Made by a program: the position numbers and the translations under genes. Below are positions 42,743 through 52,337 of a DNA stretch of 64,000 nucleotides, piece by piece. The stretch is taken from positions 310,001 to 374,000 of the forward strand of contig NZ_CP039290.1 of NCBI RefSeq assembly GCF_004798705.1, read 5' to 3'. Under the pieces are notes generated by a model. It saw only the letters and a list, made by a program, of their open reading frames with translations. It was not told where the DNA came from and did not search any database. The stretch comes from Arthrobacter sp. PAMC25564 (GTDB taxonomy: Bacteria > Actinomycetota > Actinomycetes > Actinomycetales > Micrococcaceae). The stretch's first letter is position 1. Every line of letters begins with the position of its first letter.

Positions 42743-44104
42743 ATGCAGGTGAACACTGAGCCAAATGCCCGTCCGGAAGGCGCCGACAGCACGGCGCACC
42801 CCTCGCCCGGCGCACAGACCGGCGTCGGTGCCGGCGGACCGGCCGCCCGCCGGGCCGCGGGGTCAAACGACGCCGGGAAGGCCGCCGCGCTGCGGAAGAT
42901 GAAGCTGCTGGCCGTATCGCTGCTGATCGTGATGGCCGTTATCTTCGTGGTCGCCTTCGCGCTGCAGAAGCAGTATCCGTGGCTCGAGTATGTCCGGGCC
43001 GCGGCCGAGGGCGGTATGGTGGGCGCGCTGGCCGACTGGTTCGCCGTCACGGCCCTGTTCAAGCACCCGATGGGCCTCAAGATTCCGCACACCGCCATCA
43101 TCCCGCAGCGCAAGGACCAGATCGGCGCCTCACTGGGCGAATTCGTGGAAACCAACTTCCTCTCCGAGCAGGTGGTCGCCCACAAACTTGCCTCCGTTGA
43201 CATCGCCCGCAAGGCGGGTGCGTGGCTGTCCGGACCGGGCGGTGCCGAGCGCGTCGCCAAGGAAGGTGCCGCCGTCATCCGCGGCGCGTTCAAGGTGCTG
43301 AACGACGACGACGTCCAGTCCGTGATCGAGGGCATGGTCCGCCGGCATCTGCTCACTCCGCCGTGGGGACCCCCGGTGGGCCGGCTCGCCGAGCGGATCT
43401 TCGCCGAGGGCCACCACCACACGCTCGTGGACCTGCTCGTGGACCGCACCGTGGACTGGGTGCGGGACAACCATGAGACGGTCAGCAGGCTGGTCTCGGA
43501 CCGTTCCCCGCAGTGGGTGCCGCAGTTCGTGGACGGCCTGATGGGCGACAAGGTCTACCTGGAGATCCTTAAGTTCACCCGTGCGGTGCAGTCCGATCCG
43601 CAGCACCAGGTCCGCCAGTCCATCGACAAGTACCTCTCCTCGCTGGCGCAGGAGCTGCAGCATGATCCGGTCATGATCGCCCGCGCCGAGGGCATCAAGG
43701 CCCAGGTCCTCGGCGACCCCGAGGTCCGGGAACTGGCCTCCCGCACCTGGGGCACCATCAAGGCGGCGCTGCTCACCGCCGTCGACGATCCGCACAGCGA
43801 ACTGACCGTCAAGTTCAAAGCCGCCGTGCACGACTTCGGCACCCGGCTGGTGGTCGATCCCGAGTTGGCCGGCAAGGTGAACACCTGGATCGGCGACGCC
43901 GCGGGCTATCTGGTCAAGACGTACCGCTCTGACATCGCCGGCGTGATCACCGAGACCGTGGCCCGTTGGGACGCGGAGGAGACCTCGCAGAAGATCGAAC
44001 TCCAGGTCGGCAGGGACCTGCAGTTCATCCGCATCAACGGCACCGTGGTGGGCGCCCTCGCCGGGCTGGCCATCTTCACGGTGGCGCACCTGGTGTTCGG
44101 CTAG
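42743..44104 (+). CDS. DUF445 family membrane protein
   Basis: This 453-residue protein has a Pro/Ala-rich N-terminus, one transmembrane helix (about 52-72), and the DUF445 core EYVRAAAEGGMVGALADWFAVTALFKHPMGL (about 77-107), with an amphipathic alpha-helical repeat region and a C-terminal transmembrane helix (about 432-452). The family (YjiN/DUF445) is widespread and of unknown function at the envelope. It is divergent from the GDPD gene and convergent with narK. Confidence 0.85.
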   Translation: MQVNTEPNARPEGADSTAHPSPGAQTGVGAGGPAARRAAGSNDAGKAAALRKMKLLAVSLLIVMAVIFVVAFALQKQYPWLEYVRAAAEGGMVGALADWFAVTALFKHPMGLKIPHTAIIPQRKDQIGASLGEFVETNFLSEQVVAHKLASVDIARKAGAWLSGPGGAERVAKEGAAVIRGAFKVLNDDDVQSVIEGMVRRHLLTPPWGPPVGRLAERIFAEGHHHTLVDLLVDRTVDWVRDNHETVSRLVSDRSPQWVPQFVDGLMGDKVYLEILKFTRAVQSDPQHQVRQSIDKYLSSLAQELQHDPVMIARAEGIKAQVLGDPEVRELASRTWGTIKAALLTAVDDPHSELTVKFKAAVHDFGTRLVVDPELAGKVNTWIGDAAGYLVKTYRSDIAGVITETVARWDAEETSQKIELQVGRDLQFIRINGTVVGALAGLAIFTVAHLVFG

Positions 44105-44128
44105 AAATCCGCCGGGTCGCAGAACCAG

Positions 44129-45352
44129 TCAGGCCGCCGCGACCTTCGCCGGGGTCCGGCCCCGGACGGCGAAGACCGTGAACGCCAGGGCCACGAGCGC
44201 GGTCCCCACCAGCAGCAGGAGCCCGATCGAGTAGCTGTGGGTCGCGGGGTCGTAGGTGGCTCCCATGACCAGCGGCGGGAAGTAGCCACCAAGGCCGCCG
44301 GCCGCACTGACCACCCCGCTGATGCTGCCCACCTTTCCCTGGGGCGCCAGCACCCCCACCCAGGCGAAGACGCCGCCGGTCCCCAATCCCAGCGCGGCAG
44401 CCATGGCCACGAAGGTGAGGCCGGCGGGGACTTCGCCGTCGGGCTGCAGGTTGACCAGCCAGCCGAGCACCGCGACGCCGGCGAGGGACGTGAGCACCAC
44501 GGGTTTGGGACCCAGCCTGTCGGCGAGTACCCCGCCCACCGGCCGGGCCAGCACGGCAGCGAGGGCGAACCCGGCGGTGCGGGCCCCGGCCCCGCTCGGA
44601 TCGAAGCTGTAGACATCCCGGAGGTAGGTGGGCAGGTAGGTGGCGAAGGAGACGAAGCCGCCGAAGACGACGGCGTAGAGGAAGCACATCTTCCACGTGA
44701 CGGGGGTTTTCGCGGCGTCGAGCAGCTTGGGCAGCACCGGGGCGTTGTTGCGGGTCCAGCCCGGGGACTCTTGCATGCGGAACCAGATCAGGACGGCCAT
44801 CAGCGCCAGGATGGCGGCGATCAGCAGGTGTGTGGGGAAGTAGCCGATTCCGGCGACCAGCCGGGGGTTGAGGAAGGCCGCCAGGGCCGTCCCGCCCATG
44901 CCCGCGCCGAAGACGCCGGTGGCGAATCCCCTCCGCGCGGGCTCGTACCAGGCGCTGACGAAGGGGATCCCGACGGCGAAGACGGTTCCGGCGACCCCCA
45001 GCAGCAGCCCGGCGCCCAGCACCAGCGCGAAGGATCTGATGGTGCCGCCGACGGCCACCAGCAGGATCGGGAGGATGGAGGCCAGCAGGACGAAGCTGAA
45101 CATGGCCCGCCCGCCGTACCTGTCCGTCAGGGTGCCGACGACGATCCGCCCGAGCGAGCCCACGAAGACGGGCATGGCGACCAGCACGCCGGTGGTGGCC
45201 GGATTGAGGTGCAGGTTCTGGGTGTAGAAGGCACCCAGGGTGGCGACGGAGTTCCAGGCCCAGAAGCACACCACCGAGGCGGAGGTGGCGAGCACCAGGT
45301 TGAGCGTCCGGCCGGCGGGGGCGGCTAGGGACGGGGACGCTGCTCCGGCCAC
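44129..45352 (-). CDS. narK: NarK-type nitrate/nitrite MFS transporter
   Basis: This 407-residue, 12-helix transporter starts at a GTG with GAGGAGAACACC. The helix-1 sequence CFWAWNSVATLGAFYTQNLHL, the loop-2 GTLTDRYGGRAMF, and helix-5 motif AGMGGTALAAFLNPRL and helix-11 GGVFAWVGVLAPQGKVGSISG with its nitrate-signature glycines match NarK1-type proton/nitrate symporters. It is the last gene of narGHJIK, 45 nt after narI, and supplies nitrate or removes nitrite. Confidence 0.9.
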   Translation of the reverse strand: MAGAASPSLAAPAGRTLNLVLATSASVVCFWAWNSVATLGAFYTQNLHLNPATTGVLVAMPVFVGSLGRIVVGTLTDRYGGRAMFSFVLLASILPILLVAVGGTIRSFALVLGAGLLLGVAGTVFAVGIPFVSAWYEPARRGFATGVFGAGMGGTALAAFLNPRLVAGIGYFPTHLLIAAILALMAVLIWFRMQESPGWTRNNAPVLPKLLDAAKTPVTWKMCFLYAVVFGGFVSFATYLPTYLRDVYSFDPSGAGARTAGFALAAVLARPVGGVLADRLGPKPVVLTSLAGVAVLGWLVNLQPDGEVPAGLTFVAMAAALGLGTGGVFAWVGVLAPQGKVGSISGVVSAAGGLGGYFPPLVMGATYDPATHSYSIGLLLLVGTALVALAFTVFAVRGRTPAKVAAA

Positions 45353-45397
45353 GGTGTTCTCCTCTTCAGTTCAATAGTTTCGGTTCAGGACGGCGGC

Positions 45398-46225
45398 TCA
45401 GCGGTTCCGGGTGTCCCGGTCCCGTGTTCCGACGGCGGACCAGCCCCGGCGCGCGGCGGTTCCGGTGGTCCGCGCGGCAGAGGTTCCGGCTGCCGGCTTG
45501 CCTCCGGCGCGGCCGGTGTCCCGGTCCCGCGAGCGGTAGACGATGTAGGGCCGGAAGAGGTAGTGGAACGGCGCCGTGAAGGCGTGGACCAGCCGCGTGA
45601 ATGGCCAGATCACGAAGAGCGTCATGCCTACCAGGGTGTGCAGGTGGAAGGAAAAGGGCGCCCCGGCCATGGCAGCGATGTCGGGCTGGAAGATGAACAG
45701 CGAGCGGAACCACGGGGCCACGGTTTCGCGGTAATTGTGCCCGTGCTCGCCGTCAAAGACGCTCGCGAGCGTGGTCCAGAGCCCGAAGACGATCGCCGCC
45801 GTCAGCACCACGTACATGGTCTTGTCATTCCTGGTGGTGGCCATGAAGACGGGCCCGGTGGTCCGGCGGCGGTAGATCAGCAGGATGATCCCGCCCAGGG
45901 TTCCCACCCCGGCCACGCCGCCCACCAGCAGGGCGTTGAAGTGGTAGAACTCCTGGCTCATCCCCACCGCCTGGGTCCATACCATCGGAATGACCAGGCC
46001 GAAGAAGTGGCCGGCGATCACGGCGAGGAGGCCGAAGTGGAACAGCGGCGAGGCGATCCGCAGCAGCCTGGACTCGTAGAGCTGGGAGGACCTCGTGGTC
46101 CAGCCGAACTGGTCGTATTTGTAGCGCCAGACGAGCCCGCCGACGAGGATCACCATCATGACGTACGGGAGAACGCCCCAAAACAGGATGTCCAGGGCGG
46201 TGATGGCAGGTGCGGCGGTGTCCAT
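45398..46225 (-). CDS. narI: Respiratory nitrate reductase gamma subunit
   Basis: This 275-residue cytochrome b556 subunit anchors the NarGH dimer to the membrane and takes electrons from menaquinol. Five transmembrane helices are visible (about 8-30, 55-75, 90-115, 135-155, 190-210), with histidines in SPLFHFGLLAVIAGHFFG and SFHLHTLVGM as likely heme ligands. The C-terminal 45 residues are a basic tail not found in E. coli NarI. It follows narJ with a single base between. Confidence 0.93.
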   Translation of the reverse strand: MDTAAPAITALDILFWGVLPYVMMVILVGGLVWRYKYDQFGWTTRSSQLYESRLLRIASPLFHFGLLAVIAGHFFGLVIPMVWTQAVGMSQEFYHFNALLVGGVAGVGTLGGIILLIYRRRTTGPVFMATTRNDKTMYVVLTAAIVFGLWTTLASVFDGEHGHNYRETVAPWFRSLFIFQPDIAAMAGAPFSFHLHTLVGMTLFVIWPFTRLVHAFTAPFHYLFRPYIVYRSRDRDTGRAGGKPAAGTSAARTTGTAARRGWSAVGTRDRDTRNR

Positions 46226-46226
46226 C

Positions 46227-46847
46227 TCAGGCCCCCTTCACGGGCAGCAGGCGCGGATCGTAGGGGTCCAGGCCAACGGCCTCGGTGGGCGGCCCGTAGC
46301 CGGCCATCCGCATGACCGCCTGCTCGTCCGCCGGGGATTTTCCGGGCAGCGTGGCACAGACGGCCTGCAGGATCCGGGCGTGCGGCAGCCCGTCCCGGAG
46401 CAGCCCGAAGCGGAGCATCTCCAGGCTGGAGCGGTATTGGATCAGCAGCCCGCGGCCGGCCGCGAGGTCCACCAGTGCGGCGTACTCGAGGACCATCGGG
46501 AGGTAGTCCGGCAGCTCGCCGTGCGTGTCCACCAGGATGTCGCTTTGCCGGTAGGTCTTCTTGAAGTTGCCCAGCACCTCGCCGCGGCGCCGCGTGTCCC
46601 CGTCCGTCCAGTAGGACAGGTGGAGGGCGTGGCGCTTGCCGAGGTCGAACTCGCGCACATAGTGGGCCTGGCTGTCCATCGGCGGTGTGGATTCCATCGA
46701 ATCCAGCACCTCCTGGAAATCCGCGACGGCGCCGGGGAACTCGGCCAGCGCGGCGCGCATCAGCGGGACCCTGCCGATCAGTTCCTCGTCGGGGTAGGAC
46801 AGGCACCATGCCGCGGCGAGGTAGACCACCTGCTGGCGGCGGGTCAT
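46227..46847 (-). CDS. narJ: Nitrate reductase molybdenum-cofactor assembly chaperone
   Basis: This 206-residue chaperone of the TorD/NarJ type binds the NarG N-terminus and lets molybdenum cofactor be inserted; it is not in the final enzyme. Helical segments LAAAWCLSYPDEELIG, HYVREFDLGKRHALHLSYWTDGDTRRRG and DYLPMVLEYAALVD are typical. The start overlaps the narH stop (ATGA). Confidence 0.92.
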   Translation of the reverse strand: MTRRQQVVYLAAAWCLSYPDEELIGRVPLMRAALAEFPGAVADFQEVLDSMESTPPMDSQAHYVREFDLGKRHALHLSYWTDGDTRRRGEVLGNFKKTYRQSDILVDTHGELPDYLPMVLEYAALVDLAAGRGLLIQYRSSLEMLRFGLLRDGLPHARILQAVCATLPGKSPADEQAVMRMAGYGPPTEAVGLDPYDPRLLPVKGA

Positions 46848-48541
46848 GGCCGCTCCCCCGCCGGCGATCCCGGCTCCGGCGCCGTGGGGTGTTTTTCCGG
46901 AAACAGCCCCTCCGGCGCCCCCGTCCCGTCCCAGTTCAGCAGGTTGACCCGGCCGCGCAGGGTCGTTTCGCCGGGCGCGGAGCCCGAGGTCTGCCGGTCC
47001 CGCAGGGCGTTGAAGGTTTCCACGGCCACCGGGACGGGCCTGCCGCTGGCCTCCCCGAACGGGGCGGAATCCTGCATGCCCGGTCCGCCGTCGAAATCCA
47101 GCGAGCAGCCCATCTCCTCAAGGTCGTGGGCCTGTTCCACATGGGCTTTCGGGATGACGTAGCGCTCCTCGTATTTTGCGATCGCCATCAGCCGGTACAT
47201 CTCGTACATGGTCTGGCCGTCCATGCCCACGGCTTCCGGGATGGAATCGTCCGGATCGTTGCCGAGGCTGATGCCGCGCATGAAGGAGCGCATCGCCGCG
47301 AGCTTCTTCAGCACCGCGGTGACCCGTTCCGTGTCCCCGGCAGTGAACAGTTCCGCGAGGTACTCCACCGGAATGCGCAGGGCGTCAATGGCGCCGAAGA
47401 GGTTGCCGGTATCCTCGCCGTCGTGCCCCTGGTCGCGCAGCAGGTCCACCACGGGTGAGAGCGGCGGCACGTACCAGACCATCGGCATGGTCCGGTATTC
47501 CGGGTGCAGCGGCAGCGCCACGTTGTACACCTTGGCCAGCGCGTAGACCGGCGAGCGCCGGGCTGCGTCGATCCAGTCCTCCGGGATACCCTGGGCCCGG
47601 GCCTCGGCCTGGACGGCGGGATCGTTCGGGTCCAGCAGCACATCCATCTGGGCGTCGTAGAGTTCCCGGGGGTCGGTGACGGCCGCCGCCGCGGTGACGG
47701 CGTCGGCGTCGTACAGGAACAACCCCAGATACCGGAGCCGGCCCACGCAGGTTTCCGAGCAGACCGTCGGCAGCCCCACCTCCACGCGCGGGTAGCAGAA
47801 GGTGCATTTCTCGGCCTTGCCGGTCTTGTGGTTGAAGTAGATCTTCTTGTATGGGCAGCCCGTGACGCACTGGCGCCAGCCGCGGCACTTGTCCTGGTCC
47901 ACCAGGACAATCCCGTCCTCCACCCGCTTGTAGATGGCGCCGGACGGGCAGGAAGCCATGCAGGACGGGTTCAGGCAATGCTCGCAGATCCGCGGCAGGT
48001 AGAACATGAAGGTCTGTTCGTAGGCGAACTTGATCTTGTCCTCGGACTCCCGCCGGACCTTTTCCACGATCGGGTCCAGGTGGCCGTTCTCGGTGGAACC
48101 GCCGAGGTCGTCGTCCCAGTTGGCGGACCAGGTGATCTTGGTGTCCTCCCCGGTAATCAGGGATTTGGGCCGGGCCACCGGGAAGTCGTCGCCCAGCGGC
48201 GCGTCCACGAGGGTCTTGTAGTCATAGGTCCACGGCTCGTAGTAGTCCTTGAGCTCGGGCTGGACCGGGCTGGCGAAGATCCCGAAGAGTTTTTTGACCC
48301 GGCCGCCGGCCTTGAGCACGAGCTTGCCGCGCTTGTTCAGCACCCAGCCGCCGTGCCACTTCTCCTGGTCCTCGTAGCGCCGCGGATACCCCTGCCCGGG
48401 GCGGGTTTCGACGTTGTTGAACCAGACATATTCGGTGCCCGCACGGTTGGTCCAGGCCTGCTTGCAGGTCACGGAACAGGTGTGGCAGCCGATGCACTTG
48501 TCCAGGTTCATGACCATGCCCATTTGAGCCATAACACGCAT
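46844..48541 (-). CDS. narH: Respiratory nitrate reductase beta (iron-sulfur) subunit
   Basis: This 565-residue subunit carries four iron-sulfur clusters passing electrons from NarI to NarG. Cysteine motifs visible: LDKCIGCHTCSVTCKQAW at the N-terminus, ICEHCLNPSCMASCPSGAIYK, DQDKCRGWRQCVTGCPYKKIYF (with the tryptophan replacing a cysteine for the 3Fe-4S cluster) and AEKCTFCYPR. The ATG at 48541 shares one base with the narG stop (TGATG); upstream frame extension lies inside narG. About 50 residues longer than E. coli NarH, mainly at the C-terminus. Confidence 0.94.
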   Translation of the reverse strand: MRVMAQMGMVMNLDKCIGCHTCSVTCKQAWTNRAGTEYVWFNNVETRPGQGYPRRYEDQEKWHGGWVLNKRGKLVLKAGGRVKKLFGIFASPVQPELKDYYEPWTYDYKTLVDAPLGDDFPVARPKSLITGEDTKITWSANWDDDLGGSTENGHLDPIVEKVRRESEDKIKFAYEQTFMFYLPRICEHCLNPSCMASCPSGAIYKRVEDGIVLVDQDKCRGWRQCVTGCPYKKIYFNHKTGKAEKCTFCYPRVEVGLPTVCSETCVGRLRYLGLFLYDADAVTAAAAVTDPRELYDAQMDVLLDPNDPAVQAEARAQGIPEDWIDAARRSPVYALAKVYNVALPLHPEYRTMPMVWYVPPLSPVVDLLRDQGHDGEDTGNLFGAIDALRIPVEYLAELFTAGDTERVTAVLKKLAAMRSFMRGISLGNDPDDSIPEAVGMDGQTMYEMYRLMAIAKYEERYVIPKAHVEQAHDLEEMGCSLDFDGGPGMQDSAPFGEASGRPVPVAVETFNALRDRQTSGSAPGETTLRGRVNLLNWDGTGAPEGLFPEKHPTAPEPGSPAGERP

Positions 48542-51500
48542 CAGTACTGCACCTCCTGGGAACGACGGCGGACGGTGGCCACCATGTCGCGCTGGTTTCC
48601 GGTGGGGCCAAGGTAGTTGAACGCGTAGGCCAGCTGGGCGTAGCCGCCGATCAGGTGCGAGGGTTTGACCAGCAGCCGGGTCACCGAGTTGTGGATGCCG
48701 CCGCGCCGGCCCGTGGCCTCGGACTTCGGCACGTCGATGGTGCGTTCCTGGGCGTGGTGGACGTAGACCACGCCGGCCGGCATCCGGTGGCTGACGATCG
48801 CCCGCGCCACGAGGACGCCGTTGATGTTGACGCACTCCACCCAGTCGTTGTCATTGACCTGGATGGACTCGGCGTCGGACGGGCTCATCCAGACCGTCGG
48901 ACCGCCGCGGGAGAGCGAGAGCATCAGCAGGTTGTCCTGGTATTCGGAGTGGATGGACCACTTGGAATGCGGGGTCAGGTAGCGGACCACCACCTCCATG
49001 GACCCGTCCTGGCCGAGCTTCGGCTCGCCGAACAGGCGGTGCATGTCCAGCGGCGGCCGGTAGATCGGCAGGGCCTCGCCGATGTCGATCATCCAGTCGT
49101 GGTCCAGGAAGAAGTGCATCCGCCCGGTCAGGGTGTGCCAGGGCTTGAGCCGCTCCACGTTGATGGTGAACGGGGCGTAGCGCCGGCCGCCGGTCTCGGA
49201 GCCGGACCATTCCGGGGAGGTGATCACCGGGACCGGGCCGGCCTGGGTCTGGGCGAAGGTGATGAATTTTTCCTCGGAACCCTCGGAAAGGTCCGCGAGT
49301 TTCCGGCCGGTGCGGATCTCCAGGTCCTTGAAGCCCTGCACGGACAGCGCGCCGTTGGTGGTGCCGGAAAACGCCAGGATGGCCTCGGCCATCTTCGCGT
49401 CGGTGTCGATCGCCGGGCGTCCGTCCGCGGCGCCGCCGAGCATCACGCCATTGGAGCGGCTGAGCCGCTCCAGCGGGCCGGCGAGTTTGTAGGTGACGTT
49501 CTTGACGGTGAAGCCCAGCTTGTCGGCCAGCGGCCCGACGGCGGCCAGCTTGTCCGCGATGGCGGTGTAGTCCCGGTCGACCACGGAAAAAATGGGCATG
49601 TTCTGCCCGGGGACCGCGGGAATGGACGTGTCCCGCCAGTCCCGCACGATCCCGCCGGGCTGGGCGAGCTGGCCGGGCGTGTCGTGCAGCAGCGGCACGC
49701 TGACCAGGTCCCGGCGGACCCCGAGGTGGGTTTTTGCCTGCCGGGAGAATTCCTGGGCCAGCAGGTGGAAGGTGTCGAAGTCCGTTTTGGTCTCCCACGG
49801 CGGGTCGATCGCGGGCGTGAAGGCGTGCACGAACGGGTGCATATCGGTGGAGGACAGGTCATGCTTCTCGTACCAGGTGGCGGCCGGGAACACGACGTCG
49901 GACAGCAGGGTGGTGGAGGTCATCCGGAAGTCGGCGGAGACCAGCAGGTCCAGTTTCCCTTCGGGCGCCTGCTCATGCCATTTCACGTCCCTCGGCTTGA
50001 GGCCCTCGGCGTGGTCCTTGCCCAGGACGTTGTTGTGGGTGCCCAGCAGGTTGCGCAGGAAGTACTCGTTGCCCTTGGCCGAGGAGCCGAACAGGTTCGA
50101 ACGCCACAGCACGAGGGTCCGCGGCCAGTTCTCCGGCGCGTCCACGTCCTCGATCGCCGGGTTCAGGGTGCGGTTCTTCAGGGCGTCCGCGATGTAGCCC
50201 GGGGTGTCCTTCGCGGTGCCGGCGGCGACGGCGGCCTCCGCCTCGTCCGCGAGGTCCAGCGGGTTCCGGTCGAACTGCGGGTAGAACGGCATCCAGCCGA
50301 GCCGCGCGGACTGGGCCAGGGCGTCCGCGGTGTGCATGCCGTCCAGGGCCCCGGTGGAGAGCGGGGATTTCAGCGCGTCCGCGGAGTAGCCGTCCTGCCG
50401 CCACTGGTCCGTGTGCATGTACCAGTAGCCGGTGCCGATCATGGTCCGCGGCGGCCTGGACCAGTCCAGCGCGTTCGCCAGGGAGACCCAGCCGGTGGCG
50501 GGACGGGTCTTTTCCTGCCCCACGTAGTGCGCCCAGCCTCCCCCGTTGCGGCCCATGCAGCCGGTCAGCATAACGAGGGCCAGGACGGCCCGGTAGGTGG
50601 CGTCGCCGTGGAACCACTGGCAGATTCCGGCACCCATGATGATCATCGAACGGCCCTTGGACTGCTCGGCGTTGCGGGCAAACTCCCGGGCCACCCGGAT
50701 GCAGGCCTGCGCCGGGACGGACGTGATCTCCTCCTGCCAGGCGGGCGTGTACGGTGTCGAGGCGTCCTCGTAGCCGGCGGCCCAGTCCCCCGGGAGCCCC
50801 TCGCGGCCCACGCCGTACTGGGCCAGCATAAGGTCGAACACCGTGGTGACCAGCTGGCCTTCCACCTCCAGCACAGGTACACCGCGGCGGAGCACGCTGC
50901 CGGCGCCGTCCGCGTCCTCGAAGCAGGGCAGCAGGATCTCCGCGCTTTCCCCGGAGACCTCGCGGAGGGACAGCGCGGGCTCGATCCCCTCGAGGTCCAG
51001 GTTCCATTTGCCCTCGCCGCTGCCGGAGTAGCGGAACCCCATGGAGCCGTTGGGGACGGCGGGGAGGCCGGTTTTCTTGTCGAACAGGACGGTGCGGAAT
51101 GCCGCGTCCTCGGCACCGGACTCGGCCGGGAGGTCCCGGGCGGTGAGGAACTTGGACGGGGTGAGGGAGCCGTCGTCGCGCCGGTCGAGCCGGACCAGGA
51201 AGGGCAGGTCGGTGTACTGGCGGACGTAGTCGGAGAAGAACGGCACGTCACGCTCGACGAAGAACTCCTTAAGCATGACGTGCCCCATCGCCATCGCGAG
51301 CGCTGCGTCAGTTCCCGCCTGGGCGGGGAGCCATTCGTCGGCGAACTTCGTGTTGTCCGCGTAGTCCGGGCTGACGGTCACCACCTTGGTGCCGCGGTAG
51401 CGTACCTCGGCCATCCAGTGCGCGTCGGGGGTCCGGGTCACGGGGACGTTGGAGCCCCACATCATGAGGTACCGTGCGTCCCACCAGTCACCGGATTCCG

Positions 51501-52251
51501 GGACGTCTGTCTGGTCCCCGAACACCTGTGGGCTGGCCACGGGGAGGTCCGCGTACCAGTCGTAGAAGGACGTCATCACCCCGCCGATCAGCTGGATGAA
51601 GCGGGTCCCGACGGCGTGCGAGACCATGGACATCGCGGGAATCGGCGAGAATCCGGCGCAGCGGTCCGGGCCGTACGCCTTGATGGTGTTCACGTGCGCC
51701 GCGGCGGCGATTTCGATCGCCTCCTGCCAGGACACCCGCACCAGGCCGCCCTTGCCTCGGGCCTGCTGGTAGCGGCGGCGCCGTTCGGGGTCCCCCACGA
51801 CGTCGGCGAAGGCCAGTACCGGATCGCCGAGCCTGGCCTTGGCCTCGCGGTACATCTCCACGAGGACGCCCCGTGCGTACGGGAACCGGACGCGCGTGGG
51901 TGAGTAGGTGTACCAGGAAAAGGCCGCCCCGCGCGGGCAGCCCCGCGGCTCGTATTCCGGGCTGTCCGGGCCCACGGAGGGGTAGTCGGTCTGCTGGGAT
52001 TCCCAGGTGATGATGCCGTCCTTGACGTACACCTTCCAGGAGCAGGACCCGGTGCAGTTCACCCCGTGCGTGGAGCGGACCACCTTGTCGTGGCTCCAGC
52101 GGTCCCGGTAGAAGATGTCGCCCTTGCGGCCGCCCTCCCGGAACACCGCCCTGCCGTCGTCGGTCTGGTCCCATTTCGTGAAGAAACGGCCCAGCTTCAA
52201 CATCGCATCCGAGGCGGGTCCATCGAACCCCGCAGTGCCTCCGGCAGTCAT
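48541..52251 (-). CDS. narG: Respiratory nitrate reductase alpha (molybdenum) subunit
   Basis: This 1236-residue catalytic subunit reduces nitrate to nitrite on the cytoplasmic face. The N-terminal cluster motif HGVNCTGSCSWKVYVKDG (one His and three Cys with the following GCPRG) holds the FS0 4Fe-4S centre, and YLMMWGSNVPVTRTPDAHW contains the Asp ligand region for molybdenum. The length matches the family (E. coli 1247). It opens the narGHJIK operon. Which of the ATGs at 52251 or the internal MLKLGRFF start is used is not sure. No FNR or NarL gene is adjacent. Confidence 0.95.
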   Translation of the reverse strand: MTAGGTAGFDGPASDAMLKLGRFFTKWDQTDDGRAVFREGGRKGDIFYRDRWSHDKVVRSTHGVNCTGSCSWKVYVKDGIITWESQQTDYPSVGPDSPEYEPRGCPRGAAFSWYTYSPTRVRFPYARGVLVEMYREAKARLGDPVLAFADVVGDPERRRRYQQARGKGGLVRVSWQEAIEIAAAAHVNTIKAYGPDRCAGFSPIPAMSMVSHAVGTRFIQLIGGVMTSFYDWYADLPVASPQVFGDQTDVPESGDWWDARYLMMWGSNVPVTRTPDAHWMAEVRYRGTKVVTVSPDYADNTKFADEWLPAQAGTDAALAMAMGHVMLKEFFVERDVPFFSDYVRQYTDLPFLVRLDRRDDGSLTPSKFLTARDLPAESGAEDAAFRTVLFDKKTGLPAVPNGSMGFRYSGSGEGKWNLDLEGIEPALSLREVSGESAEILLPCFEDADGAGSVLRRGVPVLEVEGQLVTTVFDLMLAQYGVGREGLPGDWAAGYEDASTPYTPAWQEEITSVPAQACIRVAREFARNAEQSKGRSMIIMGAGICQWFHGDATYRAVLALVMLTGCMGRNGGGWAHYVGQEKTRPATGWVSLANALDWSRPPRTMIGTGYWYMHTDQWRQDGYSADALKSPLSTGALDGMHTADALAQSARLGWMPFYPQFDRNPLDLADEAEAAVAAGTAKDTPGYIADALKNRTLNPAIEDVDAPENWPRTLVLWRSNLFGSSAKGNEYFLRNLLGTHNNVLGKDHAEGLKPRDVKWHEQAPEGKLDLLVSADFRMTSTTLLSDVVFPAATWYEKHDLSSTDMHPFVHAFTPAIDPPWETKTDFDTFHLLAQEFSRQAKTHLGVRRDLVSVPLLHDTPGQLAQPGGIVRDWRDTSIPAVPGQNMPIFSVVDRDYTAIADKLAAVGPLADKLGFTVKNVTYKLAGPLERLSRSNGVMLGGAADGRPAIDTDAKMAEAILAFSGTTNGALSVQGFKDLEIRTGRKLADLSEGSEEKFITFAQTQAGPVPVITSPEWSGSETGGRRYAPFTINVERLKPWHTLTGRMHFFLDHDWMIDIGEALPIYRPPLDMHRLFGEPKLGQDGSMEVVVRYLTPHSKWSIHSEYQDNLLMLSLSRGGPTVWMSPSDAESIQVNDNDWVECVNINGVLVARAIVSHRMPAGVVYVHHAQERTIDVPKSEATGRRGGIHNSVTRLLVKPSHLIGGYAQLAYAFNYLGPTGNQRDMVATVRRRSQEVQY

Positions 52252-52319
52252 GCCTTCAAGCTAGGTCGCGCTCATTGGCCCGGATAGAGCCTTAGGACAC
52301 TGGGCAGGCCCTGTCCGGA

Positions 52320-52337
52320 CTGATCGGCGCCGATCAG
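52320..52337. promoter_or_regulatory. Perfect 18-bp palindrome between pxpA and narG
   Basis: CTGATCGGCGCCGATCAG is a perfect dyad that overlaps the pxpA stop codon and lies about 70 bp upstream of narG. It could be a narG regulatory operator or a U-less hairpin at the end of pxpA. Confidence 0.4.

Noticed and set aside
48655..51903. A 1082-codon plus-strand open frame opposite narG
   Set aside because: Its product lacks family motifs and is rich in Arg, Gly, Val, His and Asp, as expected for the reverse complement of GC-rich coding DNA. narG itself has intact catalytic motifs on the other strand.
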